A stretch of DNA of 49,875 bases from JAHBNG01 sp039028975 (GTDB lineage: Bacteria > Chloroflexota > Anaerolineae > Caldilineales > Caldilineaceae), in the NCBI GenBank assembly GCA_039028975.1, contig JBCCHB010000128.1, positions 1 to 49,875 of the forward strand, read 5' to 3'. Under the pieces are notes generated by a model. That model did no database searches and was not told the DNA's origin. It was given only the letters and a program-made list of their open reading frames with translations. Numbering within the stretch: position 1 is the first letter of the stretch; each line of letters begins with the position of its first letter. The position numbers were made by a program, and so were the translations under genes. Shown here piece by piece: positions 26,380 to 35,024 of the stretch.

Positions 26380-26707
26380 GGTAGCTTTTTCCTGTTTGCT
26401 TATTGAAATTTGATTGGACTATACTGGCGATGATAATAACGTAACACCGCTATCCCATAGAAGACATATTTCCTTCTGCCTCCCCGCGTCAATTCGACAC
26501 ACCCTTTGTCCTTTCTCGTTTGCCCATCCAACGCCTAAAGTGGCATGATAACATGATACAGAACAATACCAAAGAGGCACAAGACATAACTAGATTGCCA
26601 AAATCGACACTGACCAAGCAGCGAATGGCTCCGCTTCTTTTTACGCAGACTGGCTTTGCTCTGGTTTTACAAAAGAGCTGGCAAGTGCGAGTTGAGATCC
26701 ACGTGCG
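26380..26707. other. Intergenic region upstream of two divergent genes, no supportable gene
   Basis: Separates the rhamnosidase-like gene and the methyltransferase gene. A 63-codon frame at 26520-26711 has no family resemblance or ribosome site and is probably chance. No palindrome matching the LacI operator was found here. Confidence 0.4.
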
Positions 26708-26794
26708 CTAAAGTGCGGTTGTGTTGAAAACGGTGGTTTCCTATTGCCTCTACCACAAGAGACGAACTACCGTTTTCAAACAGAGCTCACTATA
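26708..26794 (-). repeat. Family A interspersed hairpin, copy 4 (minus orientation)
   Basis: On the minus strand it reads TATAGTGAGCTCTG to CAACCGCACTTTAG. The stem pairs ttgaaaacggtag with ccaccgttttcaa (one mismatch), a different inner word from copies 1 and 3. The loop has TGGTAGAGGC. It lies 40 bp before the methyltransferase gene. Confidence 0.85.
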
Positions 26795-26835
26795 AGTCGG
26801 ATATGTGTCAAACAATTTTCTAGAAGGATATTTTA

Positions 26836-27741
26836 ATGACAAATCGATACGAGAAGCTAGCCGAGCGCATGCAAAATGGAGAGCAGATTTTGATTGATGG
26901 TGCTACAGGTACCGAGGTTGAACGACGTGGTGCGCCCAAGCTTGAGCATGCTTGGAATGGCGGCGGGGCAAAAACGCATCCTGGCATGCTGAAAGCCATT
27001 CATAGCGACTATATTCAGGCAGGCGCGCAAATCATCATTTCCAACACTTTCGCTACAGGTCGGCACAATATGGAGGATGCGGGCTGCCCAGAAGATTTTG
27101 AGCTATTGAATCGACGCGGCGTTGAGTTAGCCATCCAGGCACGAGAAGAAAGTGGGCAAGAGGAAGTGTTGGTGGCTGCTGGCATTTCCCATTGGGATTT
27201 TAACAACAACCCGCCCACCTTCGAGCAGTTGCGCATCAACGTAGAGGACCAAGCCGCGATTATGGTCGAGGCCGGTGCAGAGTTGATTATGCTTGAGATG
27301 ATGGCTCATATTGACAAGATGAATATCTGTATTGATGCAGCACAAAAGACAGGTCTTCCCGTCTGGGTGGGGGTAAGCTGCAACTTGGCCGAGGATGGCA
27401 CGCCAAAGCTGTTGCATCACGGCACGTTGAGTGAGGCGATTTTGGCGCTACAGGGACGCAACATTCCGTTGGTAAGCATCATGCATACCCGGGTTGAATA
27501 TGTGGACGCGTCGCTTAACGTGTTACAAGCTGAATGGGATGGGTTGATCGGAGTTTATGCCCATTCTGGAAAATTTAACTCAGATGGTGACTTGATTCTT
27601 GATAGCGTCATTTCACCGGAAGATTATGGAACAGTCGCAAGTGGCTGGTTGGGCCGCGGCGTCAACTTGGTTGGGGGGTGCTGTGGTGTTGGCGTTGAGC
27701 ATATGGATTATTTGCAGCGGCTGATGACGGCCGGCGGGTAA
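26836..27741 (+). CDS. Homocysteine S-methyltransferase family protein
   Basis: 301 residues, a single homocysteine-binding barrel. The start ILIDGATGTEVERRG and the SNTFATGRHNME segment are characteristic. The zinc-binding cysteines are visible as VGVSCNLAED and the C-terminal GGCCG motif (NLVGGCCGVGVEHM). Family members transfer a methyl group from betaine, S-methylmethionine or another donor to homocysteine, but stand-alone forms in catabolic clusters may demethylate other substrates; the donor is unknown. AAGGAT lies 7 bases before the ATG. Confidence 0.9.
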   Translation: MTNRYEKLAERMQNGEQILIDGATGTEVERRGAPKLEHAWNGGGAKTHPGMLKAIHSDYIQAGAQIIISNTFATGRHNMEDAGCPEDFELLNRRGVELAIQAREESGQEEVLVAAGISHWDFNNNPPTFEQLRINVEDQAAIMVEAGAELIMLEMMAHIDKMNICIDAAQKTGLPVWVGVSCNLAEDGTPKLLHHGTLSEAILALQGRNIPLVSIMHTRVEYVDASLNVLQAEWDGLIGVYAHSGKFNSDGDLILDSVISPEDYGTVASGWLGRGVNLVGGCCGVGVEHMDYLQRLMTAGG

Positions 27742-27831
27742 AGTGAATCAAAACCCTTTAGATATGGGGATCACCTCCCCAACCTAAATTTTCGGCGTTC
27801 CGGTCCGCGTTACGAAGCAACAAGGTACACT

Positions 27832-28860
27832 TTACGATGAGCTAAGACATGTTGGCGCATCCTGCCGAATGATCCCTTCGGCTTTGAGTTCTGCCCATAG
27901 CGCAGCGGGAACCGCCTCTTGAAAATATCCCAAATTTTCCTCCACGTGACTTGGCTGAAACGCACCAGGAATGACGCTGTTTACAGCCGGATGGGCCATG
28001 GGAAACTGAATGGCGGCAGCCGCCATGGAAACGTTGTGGTGACGACAAACTTGTTCAATCCGCGATACCTTTTCCAGAATCTCAGCAGGGGCGTCTTCAT
28101 AGACATATTTGGCACCCACAACAGGACCTGTGACCAGAATCCCTGAGTTGAAGACAGAAGCCAGGACAACCCCCACGTTGCGTACCTGGCACAGGGGCAG
28201 TGCCTCGTCTAGGGCTTCCTGCTCCAGCAGTGTATATTGCCGCGCCAGGATGAAAACATCGAGATCATATCGTTTCAGAAAATAAGGAATCACTTCCAGT
28301 TCATTAACACCAGCCCCAACCGCTTGGACCTCCCCGGTCGAACGTAGTTCTTCAAGAGCACGCCAGCCACTACCAGACAATTGGTCCCGATAAGTCTGCA
28401 ATTTTTCGCCGTGATGGCCGAATTCCAGATCGTGAATCAAAAGCACATCAATGCGATTGAGCCGCAACCGTTGCAAACTGTCTTCATAGGAACGCATGAT
28501 GCCATCGTACGTGTAGTCCACATCAAAATCGAAGGGCAGGCCGCCGCGGAAGAAAGGTATTTGGAAGTTCGCTTTATCTTCAGGTGCTTTGAGAATACGC
28601 CCTACCTTGGTGGAGAGCACGAACTCTTGCCGCGGTTGTTGAGACAGAAAGCTGCCTACCCTGTGCTCGCTGAGGCCATGGCCGTAAAAGGGCGCTGTAT
28701 CAAAGTAACGGACGCCATTGTCCCAAGCTGTTTGTAGCGTCGCCCACGATTGCTCCTCGCTTACCAGTTCAAAGATCTCACCTAGGGAGGCGGCTCCAAA
28801 TCCGAACTGTGTTAACTGGACATTCGTGTTACCGAGTTTTCGTTTCTCATTGGGGTTCAT
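27832..28860 (-). CDS. Aldo/keto reductase (aldose 1-dehydrogenase-like)
   Basis: 342 residues, full length. The catalytic tetrad is visible: Asp in VRYFDTAPFYG (about D54), Tyr of that motif (about Y59), Lys in LSTKVGR (about K88) and His in VLLIHDLEF (about H144). The chain resembles D-threo-aldose/L-fucose dehydrogenases, with AGVNELEVIPYFLKRYDLDVF and PAVNSVIPGAFQP near the end. It could oxidise a free 6-deoxy sugar such as the rhamnose or fucose released by the GH78-like protein; that is inference from position. AAGGAG precedes the ATG. Convergent with the methyltransferase gene. Confidence 0.92.
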   Translation of the reverse strand: MNPNEKRKLGNTNVQLTQFGFGAASLGEIFELVSEEQSWATLQTAWDNGVRYFDTAPFYGHGLSEHRVGSFLSQQPRQEFVLSTKVGRILKAPEDKANFQIPFFRGGLPFDFDVDYTYDGIMRSYEDSLQRLRLNRIDVLLIHDLEFGHHGEKLQTYRDQLSGSGWRALEELRSTGEVQAVGAGVNELEVIPYFLKRYDLDVFILARQYTLLEQEALDEALPLCQVRNVGVVLASVFNSGILVTGPVVGAKYVYEDAPAEILEKVSRIEQVCRHHNVSMAAAAIQFPMAHPAVNSVIPGAFQPSHVEENLGYFQEAVPAALWAELKAEGIIRQDAPTCLSSS

Positions 28861-28983
28861 ACTTTCTCCTTTATTGATGTGGAACCAGCCCTACTGGTAT
28901 CAGTGTGATGTAGGAAAGCTCTCCATCCCAAGACATCGATGTACCAACATCGCCAATGAATTCATGAATCAATACCAGTAACA

Positions 28984-29113
28984 GTTCACCTTGGTCTAAA
29001 GAAACCGAGTTTTTCGACTGTACAACGAGGTATTACCACCAAATTAGCTTGATTTCTTCGACAAATTACTCGGAACCGTGAAAAACTCGGTTTCTCGGTT
29101 CAGTAAGGTGAAC
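28984..29113. repeat. Family E-like inverted-repeat element with GTTCACCTT ends
   Basis: gttcacctt (28984-28992) and aaggtgaac (29105-29113) are the ends. Inside each lies agaaaccgagtttttc or its complement, so the 130-bp element folds on itself. No coding capacity; MITE-like. The rest of 28861-29239 shows no gene. Confidence 0.75.
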
Positions 29114-29239
29114 TATTATCAACGCCAAAGTTTCATCTTGGGATTCGCCCTGTATTACCAAAGCTGCTGCGGTCGAATCATCTGCCCAAAGTTAGCTAGC
29201 GTACGCTATATCTCGTTGATTTTTCGTATACGTTTCTAC

Positions 29240-30544
29240 TCATCCCAACAACCAACCTACAGCCGACTGCCATTTGAGTTGCTGAGGCAATCCTGGTTGC
29301 GGAGGAATGGCATCTAATGTAATGAGCAGGGGTGTAGCATGTGGATATTCACTACACCCCGAAAGGAGCGCACGTATCTCTCGTTCACGGGTTGATGCAT
29401 TCGACAGGTCAGCGCAAATTTGCATGAGCAACCAGTGACCTTCGGGGGATTGGGCCAGGAAATCAATTTCATACCCTTCACGGGTATTCACAAAGAATAC
29501 CTCATAGCCACGACGCTCTAATTCAATCAGGATTGCGGTCTCTAGCGCTTTGCCTATGTTCGCCCGTCCAGCATGTTCATAAACAGGAATCAGACCTGGA
29601 TCAACCGGGTATGCCTTACGCGGACTAGTGGCTCGTTTACGCTCAGAGGCACTATGTTGTGGGACAAGGCGCACCAGAAACGTATCTTCTAGATAATCGA
29701 GGTACGTGTATAAGGTATCTTTGCCTACGCGTACACCCTGAGAGCGCAGGGTATCATAAAATTTTTGAATACTGAAGCGAGAGGCAGGGCTAGCCAACAG
29801 ATGGCGCTGTAACCAACGCAGCGGAATCGGATTTGAGATACCGTGCCGCTCGATGACATCACGCAAAATCGCGACATCGACATAAGTACGCAGTAAATCT
29901 CTACGGTCGCGCAAAGATACCCCCTGAGATTCAGGGAATCCACCCGCTACAAGATAATTCCGTAGCCTGTTGTCCAACTCTGTACGTAGCGATTTCGACC
30001 ATAAAGAGGAGGGGTCTTTCGGCTCTACACCTGCGTGCCGTAAGACTTCGCGAAAACTAAAGGGATGAATCAACACTTCCATAGCCCGACCGCGCATGGC
30101 CGTTGCAACCTCACGACTCAGCAATCTTGCAGAGGAACCAGTCAGAAACAGATCGACTTTCTCTGTATCCATCAGGCGGCGTGCGAAGGTCTCCCAGCCA
30201 TTCACAACCTGAATTTCATCAAAGAAAAAGGTCACTTTGGCTTGCTCCCGAAGGTGGGGCACAATCCGATAGTAATCTTCAACAATCCATTGCAGATCCG
30301 TCACTTGTAGATCAGACAGTCGTTCATCTTCAAAGTTGAGATAGAGCAAAGAGTCGCGCGGTACCCCTTCAGCTAATCGTTCGGCTAGGCACTGCCATAG
30401 GAAAGTTGTTTTCCCGCTGCGTCGCATCCCAATAACCGCTAGTGCCTTTCCAGGAACTGTAGGCACATGAGCATCGCGTCTTGTATATGATGGAACAGAT
30501 ACCGTCATGGCGTCTATGATTAGTTGCTGTAGTAGCTCTCGCAT
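29240..30544 (-). CDS. AAA ATPase with C-terminal DUF4143
   Basis: 434 residues of a widespread orphan family. Walker A is GMRRSGKT at about 39-46 and Walker B VTFFFDEIQ at about 100-108, followed by the arginine-rich FLTGSSARLLSREVATAMRG sensor region. The DUF4143 domain starts near 200 (RNYLVAGGFPE) and holds a nuclease-like ERRGYEVFFV...EIDFLAQSP pattern. The biological role of the family is unknown, though such genes often sit in mobile or defence-rich regions. TAGGAGGG precedes the ATG. No partner gene is apparent. Confidence 0.92.
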   Translation of the reverse strand: MRELLQQLIIDAMTVSVPSYTRRDAHVPTVPGKALAVIGMRRSGKTTFLWQCLAERLAEGVPRDSLLYLNFEDERLSDLQVTDLQWIVEDYYRIVPHLREQAKVTFFFDEIQVVNGWETFARRLMDTEKVDLFLTGSSARLLSREVATAMRGRAMEVLIHPFSFREVLRHAGVEPKDPSSLWSKSLRTELDNRLRNYLVAGGFPESQGVSLRDRRDLLRTYVDVAILRDVIERHGISNPIPLRWLQRHLLASPASRFSIQKFYDTLRSQGVRVGKDTLYTYLDYLEDTFLVRLVPQHSASERKRATSPRKAYPVDPGLIPVYEHAGRANIGKALETAILIELERRGYEVFFVNTREGYEIDFLAQSPEGHWLLMQICADLSNASTREREIRALLSGCSEYPHATPLLITLDAIPPQPGLPQQLKWQSAVGWLLG

Positions 30545-30577
30545 AATCCCTCCTATAGTGACAGGATATCATAAAAG

Positions 30578-30596
30578 CATCCTTTATAAAAGGATG
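30578..30596. promoter_or_regulatory. Palindrome upstream of the DUF4143 ATPase gene
   Basis: catccttt and aaaggatg flank ATA, 34-52 bp before the ATG, where an operator or promoter element would sit. No -35/-10 pair is convincing. Confidence 0.35.
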
Positions 30597-30804
30597 AGTT
30601 TGCCACAAAAAGACCCTGAATAGAAATTATGCATCACAAGATATCGACTGAAAGCATACTATGACGGTTACATTTATTGACAAGTGTTCTACCGACCTTT
30701 CGGTTTCGGCATGGTGAAGGAGATGCACCGTCGAAGGGTGATTAGCACCCCAATTTAGGGCTCACGACGTCCGTCATTTATGGCGAGTTGGGTGGCTCAG
30801 GCAT

Positions 30805-31638
30805 TCATACATTGATCCCTTCTTCCATGCCAATGTTGCGGATATGCTCTGCGCCTGCCGCGTATTCCACAGCATCTGGCAAATGCTCCAACATTATGGG
30901 GATATCGCCCGGAAGCTTGGCCAGCTCTCTTAGGTAGGTTTGGTAGTCAAGTTGCCCCAATCCCGGCCGTACTTCGTCAAGGTGAACGGTTAACCGATCA
31001 TGAAGCAGAATGTCCTTTGCGTGACACGACTTGATATGAGGGCCGAGCTTTGCCACGAATTCCCTGATGATGTCAGCATTCTTGAAATACCGTTGAGGGC
31101 TGCTGATCAGATTTACGGGATCGAAATGAACGGCAAAAGATGGCCGGTCTATGGCCTGGAAAAGCGCGAGATAGGCATCGGTCGAGTCCGGATACAACCA
31201 AGGCATAGTTTCCAGGGCGTAGAAACTCTGGATTGGCCTGACGTCGTCGATGATCTCCCGCACAGTTTCCACAATCAGTTCGAAGGTCTCTTCCGTCAGG
31301 TCGTTGGCACATGGACCGATCCACGTTTCCCCTCGCGACCCAGCGATATTGACGCAGCACCGCGCACCAATGGCATCGGCTAAGACGAGTGCCTTCTTGC
31401 ACTTGGCAAGTGCAGCGTTACGTATCTCGCGATCCGGGCTGAGGGGGTTGCTCCAGGCACCGACTTCGGCAATGACAATATCGGCTTCACGCGCCGCAGA
31501 TGAATAGGCTCTGATCAAATCGTCTGACGCATCTAGGGCCACCGGGCAGAATGCAGCGCGGTAGCCAAGGGCACCCACAGCATCAATCCATTGGTCAGGC
31601 GTTTCATACTTCTCGAAAATGGGACCACCTAGTCTCAT
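30805..31638 (-). CDS. Sugar phosphate isomerase/epimerase-like TIM barrel protein
   Basis: 277 residues of the xylose isomerase-like TIM-barrel superfamily (AP endonuclease 2 fold). Metal-ligand regions are visible as YALETMPWLYPDS (Glu), AVHFDPVNLISSPQRYF (Asp/His), KSCHAKDILLHD (His-x-Lys-Asp) and PIMLEHLPD (Glu). Members isomerise or epimerise sugars and inositols or act as oxo-sugar epimerases in catabolism; the substrate is unknown. AAGGAG lies 6 bases before the ATG. Its neighbours on both sides are AAA ATPases with no obvious link. Confidence 0.88.
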   Translation of the reverse strand: MRLGGPIFEKYETPDQWIDAVGALGYRAAFCPVALDASDDLIRAYSSAAREADIVIAEVGAWSNPLSPDREIRNAALAKCKKALVLADAIGARCCVNIAGSRGETWIGPCANDLTEETFELIVETVREIIDDVRPIQSFYALETMPWLYPDSTDAYLALFQAIDRPSFAVHFDPVNLISSPQRYFKNADIIREFVAKLGPHIKSCHAKDILLHDRLTVHLDEVRPGLGQLDYQTYLRELAKLPGDIPIMLEHLPDAVEYAAGAEHIRNIGMEEGINV

Positions 31639-31948
31639 ATTTCTCCTTTCAGCGAACAGGGGCTATCGAGACACCCACGTTGCTCCTAATGATAATCTGT
31701 AGATAAAGATAACACCATAGCTACCCTAACTCATACAGGCGTTTCACACAGTCTTGAAGATATTCATCTGTAATCGCTTCGCCTAACAACGGCATGAAGC
31801 TTAATGTGTCACCGAATGGCTTATGATAAAATAAACCATATGAAACTATTTTAAGGAACGGGAATTAAATTACTTGAGCACTTGAAGGGGCTACCCCCGA
31901 TTGAAACGCGCAAGTTATTTACAACTCATTCCTAAACAGGAAACCATC

Positions 31949-33553
31949 ATGCGCAAATTCTCTTCATATGGACCCATTCAAACCAACCGTCATTATCATG
32001 CACCACGTACGTCTCTGGTTAAGAGCGCGCAGTTGGAACTAACCGGTGAGTATCCAGATGAAGGTGGGCATTACATCACCGTATGGGCACCACGCCAGAC
32101 AGGTAAGAGCTGGGTGATGTTAGAGGTGGTGCAACAGCTGAAGAAAGAGGATACCTTCGAAGTTGCCATGATTAACTTCCAATCGGCAAAAACGCTGGTT
32201 GATGATAAACAGGTTTTGAAGTTATTTGTCCGACAGTTACAGGATCAATTTGACCTTGATTTCCCCTTGATTGATAGCTGGGCCGAGTTAGGGTCTTTGT
32301 TTACATCAGCATACTTCTCCAAGCCGATGATTCTCATCATTGATGAGTTTGATGCGCTACAGGAAGAGTTTATTAATCGTTTTGCCAATGAATTCCGCTC
32401 CATCTATCTTTCAAGAGGCGGGGACGTGGGGACACCTAGCTCGGAAAAAAAATATCTACTACATGGTCTTGCGTTAATCGGTGTCCGCAGCGTATTGGGT
32501 ATAGAGAATATCACTGGTTCGCCTTTTAATGTACAGCGTAGCGTCCAGATTCCCAACTTGGAACGGGCCGAGGTTGTACAGATTTTTCAAGACTTTCAAG
32601 ACGAGAGCGGACGACAGATTGCTCCCGATGTGGTTGCGCGCATTTATGACGAAATGCAGGGGCAACCCGGGTTAACCTGCTGGCTGGGTGAATTACTGAC
32701 CGAGATAAATATCCGTCGTAATGGACCCATCACCATGGATGACTTTGAGTATACCTACTCTCATGCCTTAAACGTCCAGCCCAACAACAACATCTTGAAC
32801 ATTATCTCCAAAGCCAAGCAGCCCCAATATAAGCCCATCGTTTTAGAAATGTTTCAGGTAGGGTCTAAATTACCGTTTCGCTATGATGATCCAGAAACAA
32901 ACTATCTATACATGAATGGGGTTGTTAGCTATGAAGAGACACAGGACAAACTGGGGCATTATCAGCAATTTCTAAGATTCCCTTCTCCCTTTGTGCAGAA
33001 ACGACTCTTCAACTACTTTGCCCATGATCTCTTTATGGGTTTGAAACGACTCTATGATCCCTTCACCGATTTAAGCAATACTATCACCGACACCCATTTG
33101 GATATTGATCATATTGTGCGGCTCTATGAAGCGTATCTGCATCAGAATCAAGATTGGCTCTTCAAAAACGCGCCGCGCCGTAAAACTGATGAACACATCT
33201 ACGAGGCCGTCTACCACTTTAGCCTCTACATGTATCTCGTCCAGTTTCTGGAAGGCAATGCCGCTGTCGTACCCGAATTCCCTACGGGTAATGGTAAGAT
33301 TGACTTGGTTGTCCATCACAGCCATACCGTCTATCCGCTAGAGGTCAAGAGTTTCATCAACCGCCAGAAACATCAAGAAGCATTGGTACAGGCCGTCCAA
33401 TATGCGCAGCAGTTGAAGGTAGCGGAAGCCTGGTTGATTTCATTTGTCGAAGTCATCACCGATGAACAGCGAGCATCCGTGGAAGTGACTTATCAGGACG
33501 TTACGACAGGGGTGGCCGTACACTCAATTTTTGTGGCTATGCACGATTTGTGA
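31949..33553 (+). CDS. AAA-like (AAA_35) ATPase with C-terminal PD-(D/E)XK nuclease-like domain
   Basis: 534 residues from ATG 31949, chosen for the AGGAAA site and because MRKFSSYGPIQTNRHYHAPR is the usual family start; an upstream TTG at 31901 is less likely. Walker A is APRQTGKS at about 47-54 and Walker B MILIIDEFDAL at about 127-137. Near 445-470 the sequence GNGKIDLVVHHSHTVYPLEV plus KSF gives the D...E-x-K core of PD-(D/E)XK nucleases. Function is unknown; such ATPase-nuclease proteins are multi-copy in Chloroflexota and Cyanobacteria. Confidence 0.88.
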   Translation: MRKFSSYGPIQTNRHYHAPRTSLVKSAQLELTGEYPDEGGHYITVWAPRQTGKSWVMLEVVQQLKKEDTFEVAMINFQSAKTLVDDKQVLKLFVRQLQDQFDLDFPLIDSWAELGSLFTSAYFSKPMILIIDEFDALQEEFINRFANEFRSIYLSRGGDVGTPSSEKKYLLHGLALIGVRSVLGIENITGSPFNVQRSVQIPNLERAEVVQIFQDFQDESGRQIAPDVVARIYDEMQGQPGLTCWLGELLTEINIRRNGPITMDDFEYTYSHALNVQPNNNILNIISKAKQPQYKPIVLEMFQVGSKLPFRYDDPETNYLYMNGVVSYEETQDKLGHYQQFLRFPSPFVQKRLFNYFAHDLFMGLKRLYDPFTDLSNTITDTHLDIDHIVRLYEAYLHQNQDWLFKNAPRRKTDEHIYEAVYHFSLYMYLVQFLEGNAAVVPEFPTGNGKIDLVVHHSHTVYPLEVKSFINRQKHQEALVQAVQYAQQLKVAEAWLISFVEVITDEQRASVEVTYQDVTTGVAVHSIFVAMHDL

Positions 33554-33673
33554 TATGCATTCTCCGCTACGGTCTGCCCTGTAAATAAGTCCGCTCACTC
33601 GAGAGGAAGGCTGACCGATTTTCATCCTTCCATGGTACATCTTGCTCCATGAAAACTACCGCCCTTTGACTAT

Positions 33674-33794
33674 TAGAGTTGTTCTGAAATAACAAAACCC
33701 TGAGGTGGCAGGCACTTCGCATCTCTCGTTAGCCAGAAAGCGTCGCCGAAAAAGTGCCAGTCACCCAGTAAGTTCTTAATTCGGAACAACTCTA
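33674..33794. repeat. MITE-like element with TAGAGTTGTTC terminal inverted repeats
   Basis: The ends tagagttgttctgaaataa (33674-33692) and, on the other strand, tagagttgttccgaattaa match at 17 of 19 positions. An inner stem pairs GGTGGCAGGCACTT with AAGTGCCAGTCACC. The right end supplies the TAG stop of the dehalogenase-like gene. No coding capacity. Confidence 0.8.
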
Positions 33795-34991
33795 TTGATA
33801 AGGCGTGCGCCCCTTCGGCGTTGGCGCGATGAAGGAGATGCCCCCATCGGAGGGCGATGAGATGCCGACGTCGCCGTGGGCAACTGCACGTTCTGTGGCA
33901 GCAGCCTCTGCAGCGGCCTTGGCGGCTATGGCAGCCTCGCCTCCAAGAGGCCCCGCACGCAATGGTTCGATAGATGCAGGTGGCGTGGCGCTGATGAGGT
34001 TGCTGATGGACTGGACCAGCTGCTCTGCCCCACCGTCCTGCAGAAAATGGCCAACGCCATTGATTGTCACATGCTCAACGCCAGGGTGCTTTGTCCCTGG
34101 GCAGTGTTCCAGCCAGACGGCATCACCACCAGCCATCACTGTGTCCTCGTCGCTGAACGCGAGCATCACCGGCTTGGTGAACTTCTGGAAGACAGCCCAC
34201 GCCGCGGCATTGTTCTCCGCCTCGGCCATCATGGGGCGGCCGGTGGGGTCATCGGGCGGCGTTGGGACAAGCTCGGGAAGCATCCGCGCGCCCGCTTTGT
34301 AGATGTCTTCTGGGTAGGGTGCATTATACGCTTCTCTTTCTGCTGGATCCATCACAGGGTTACTGGGGCCGACCGCTTTTTGAGCCATGATTTGACCTGG
34401 CCAACGTCCGCCCCGCTCTTTTATCCAGATGTCGTCCTTCAGCCCTGTGCGGAAGGCAAAGGTCTTCCAACTGTAGAAGCCGGGCGAGACTTTGAAGAAG
34501 CTGTCGTCACAGGTCGGCAGCATGGTATTCGCGATGACCAAGCGACGGAAGGCACTAGGATGAGCCGCGGCGACGCGTAAACCGATTAGGCCGCCCCAGT
34601 CTTGCAGCACCGTGGTGATCCCTTTGAGACCCAGGTGATTGATCAGCAGGTCAATATTCCAGCCGATAAGACGTTCATAGGTATACGCTTCCTCACTGCT
34701 CGGTTTGTCGCTGCGACCACAGCCTACTTGGTCAAAGAGGATGACACGATGCCCCGCGCGAACGAGCAGCGGGATCATGCGTCGGTAGAGGTAAGACCAG
34801 GCCGACATACCGTGGGTAAGCAGGATCGTCTCCTCTGCTTCCTTTTCACCTAGGTCATAGTAAGCAATGCGCACCGTCATGCCGTAGAGCGTGCTGGTGA
34901 AGTACTGGGGTTCGTAGTCCCACAGTGGTAGATTTTGGAAGCAGGCATCCGGCGTGCGCAGCACTGTTGTCAATGATTTGATATTCGTCAC
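33792..34991 (-). CDS. Haloalkane dehalogenase-like alpha/beta-hydrolase with Ala-rich tail
   Basis: 399 residues. About 20-330 is an alpha/beta-hydrolase close to DhlA-type haloalkane dehalogenases: HGMSAWSYLYRRMIPLL, then GCGRSDKP, then the nucleophile elbow VLQDWGGLIGLR with Asp131 and halide-binding Trp132. D283 and H315 (GVGHFLQDGG) would complete the triad. The last 65 residues are an alanine-rich extension absent from typical enzymes (about 300 residues). Dehalogenases release halide from alkyl halides by water. GTG start with AGGAGG upstream. The stop codon is the first triplet of a MITE-like repeat, so the tail could be read-through into formerly noncoding DNA. Confidence 0.85.
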   Translation of the reverse strand: MTNIKSLTTVLRTPDACFQNLPLWDYEPQYFTSTLYGMTVRIAYYDLGEKEAEETILLTHGMSAWSYLYRRMIPLLVRAGHRVILFDQVGCGRSDKPSSEEAYTYERLIGWNIDLLINHLGLKGITTVLQDWGGLIGLRVAAAHPSAFRRLVIANTMLPTCDDSFFKVSPGFYSWKTFAFRTGLKDDIWIKERGGRWPGQIMAQKAVGPSNPVMDPAEREAYNAPYPEDIYKAGARMLPELVPTPPDDPTGRPMMAEAENNAAAWAVFQKFTKPVMLAFSDEDTVMAGGDAVWLEHCPGTKHPGVEHVTINGVGHFLQDGGAEQLVQSISNLISATPPASIEPLRAGPLGGEAAIAAKAAAEAAATERAVAHGDVGISSPSDGGISFIAPTPKGRTPYQ

Positions 34992-35024
34992 GTTTTCCTC
35001 CTCATGGTTGCGCTATACCTGTAC

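Noticed and set aside
33805..34580. Long plus-strand frames (165 and 234 codons) across the dehalogenase-like gene
   Set aside because: They are antisense to a gene with clear family motifs, have no ribosome site and biased composition; overlapping reading of the same G/C-rich DNA.
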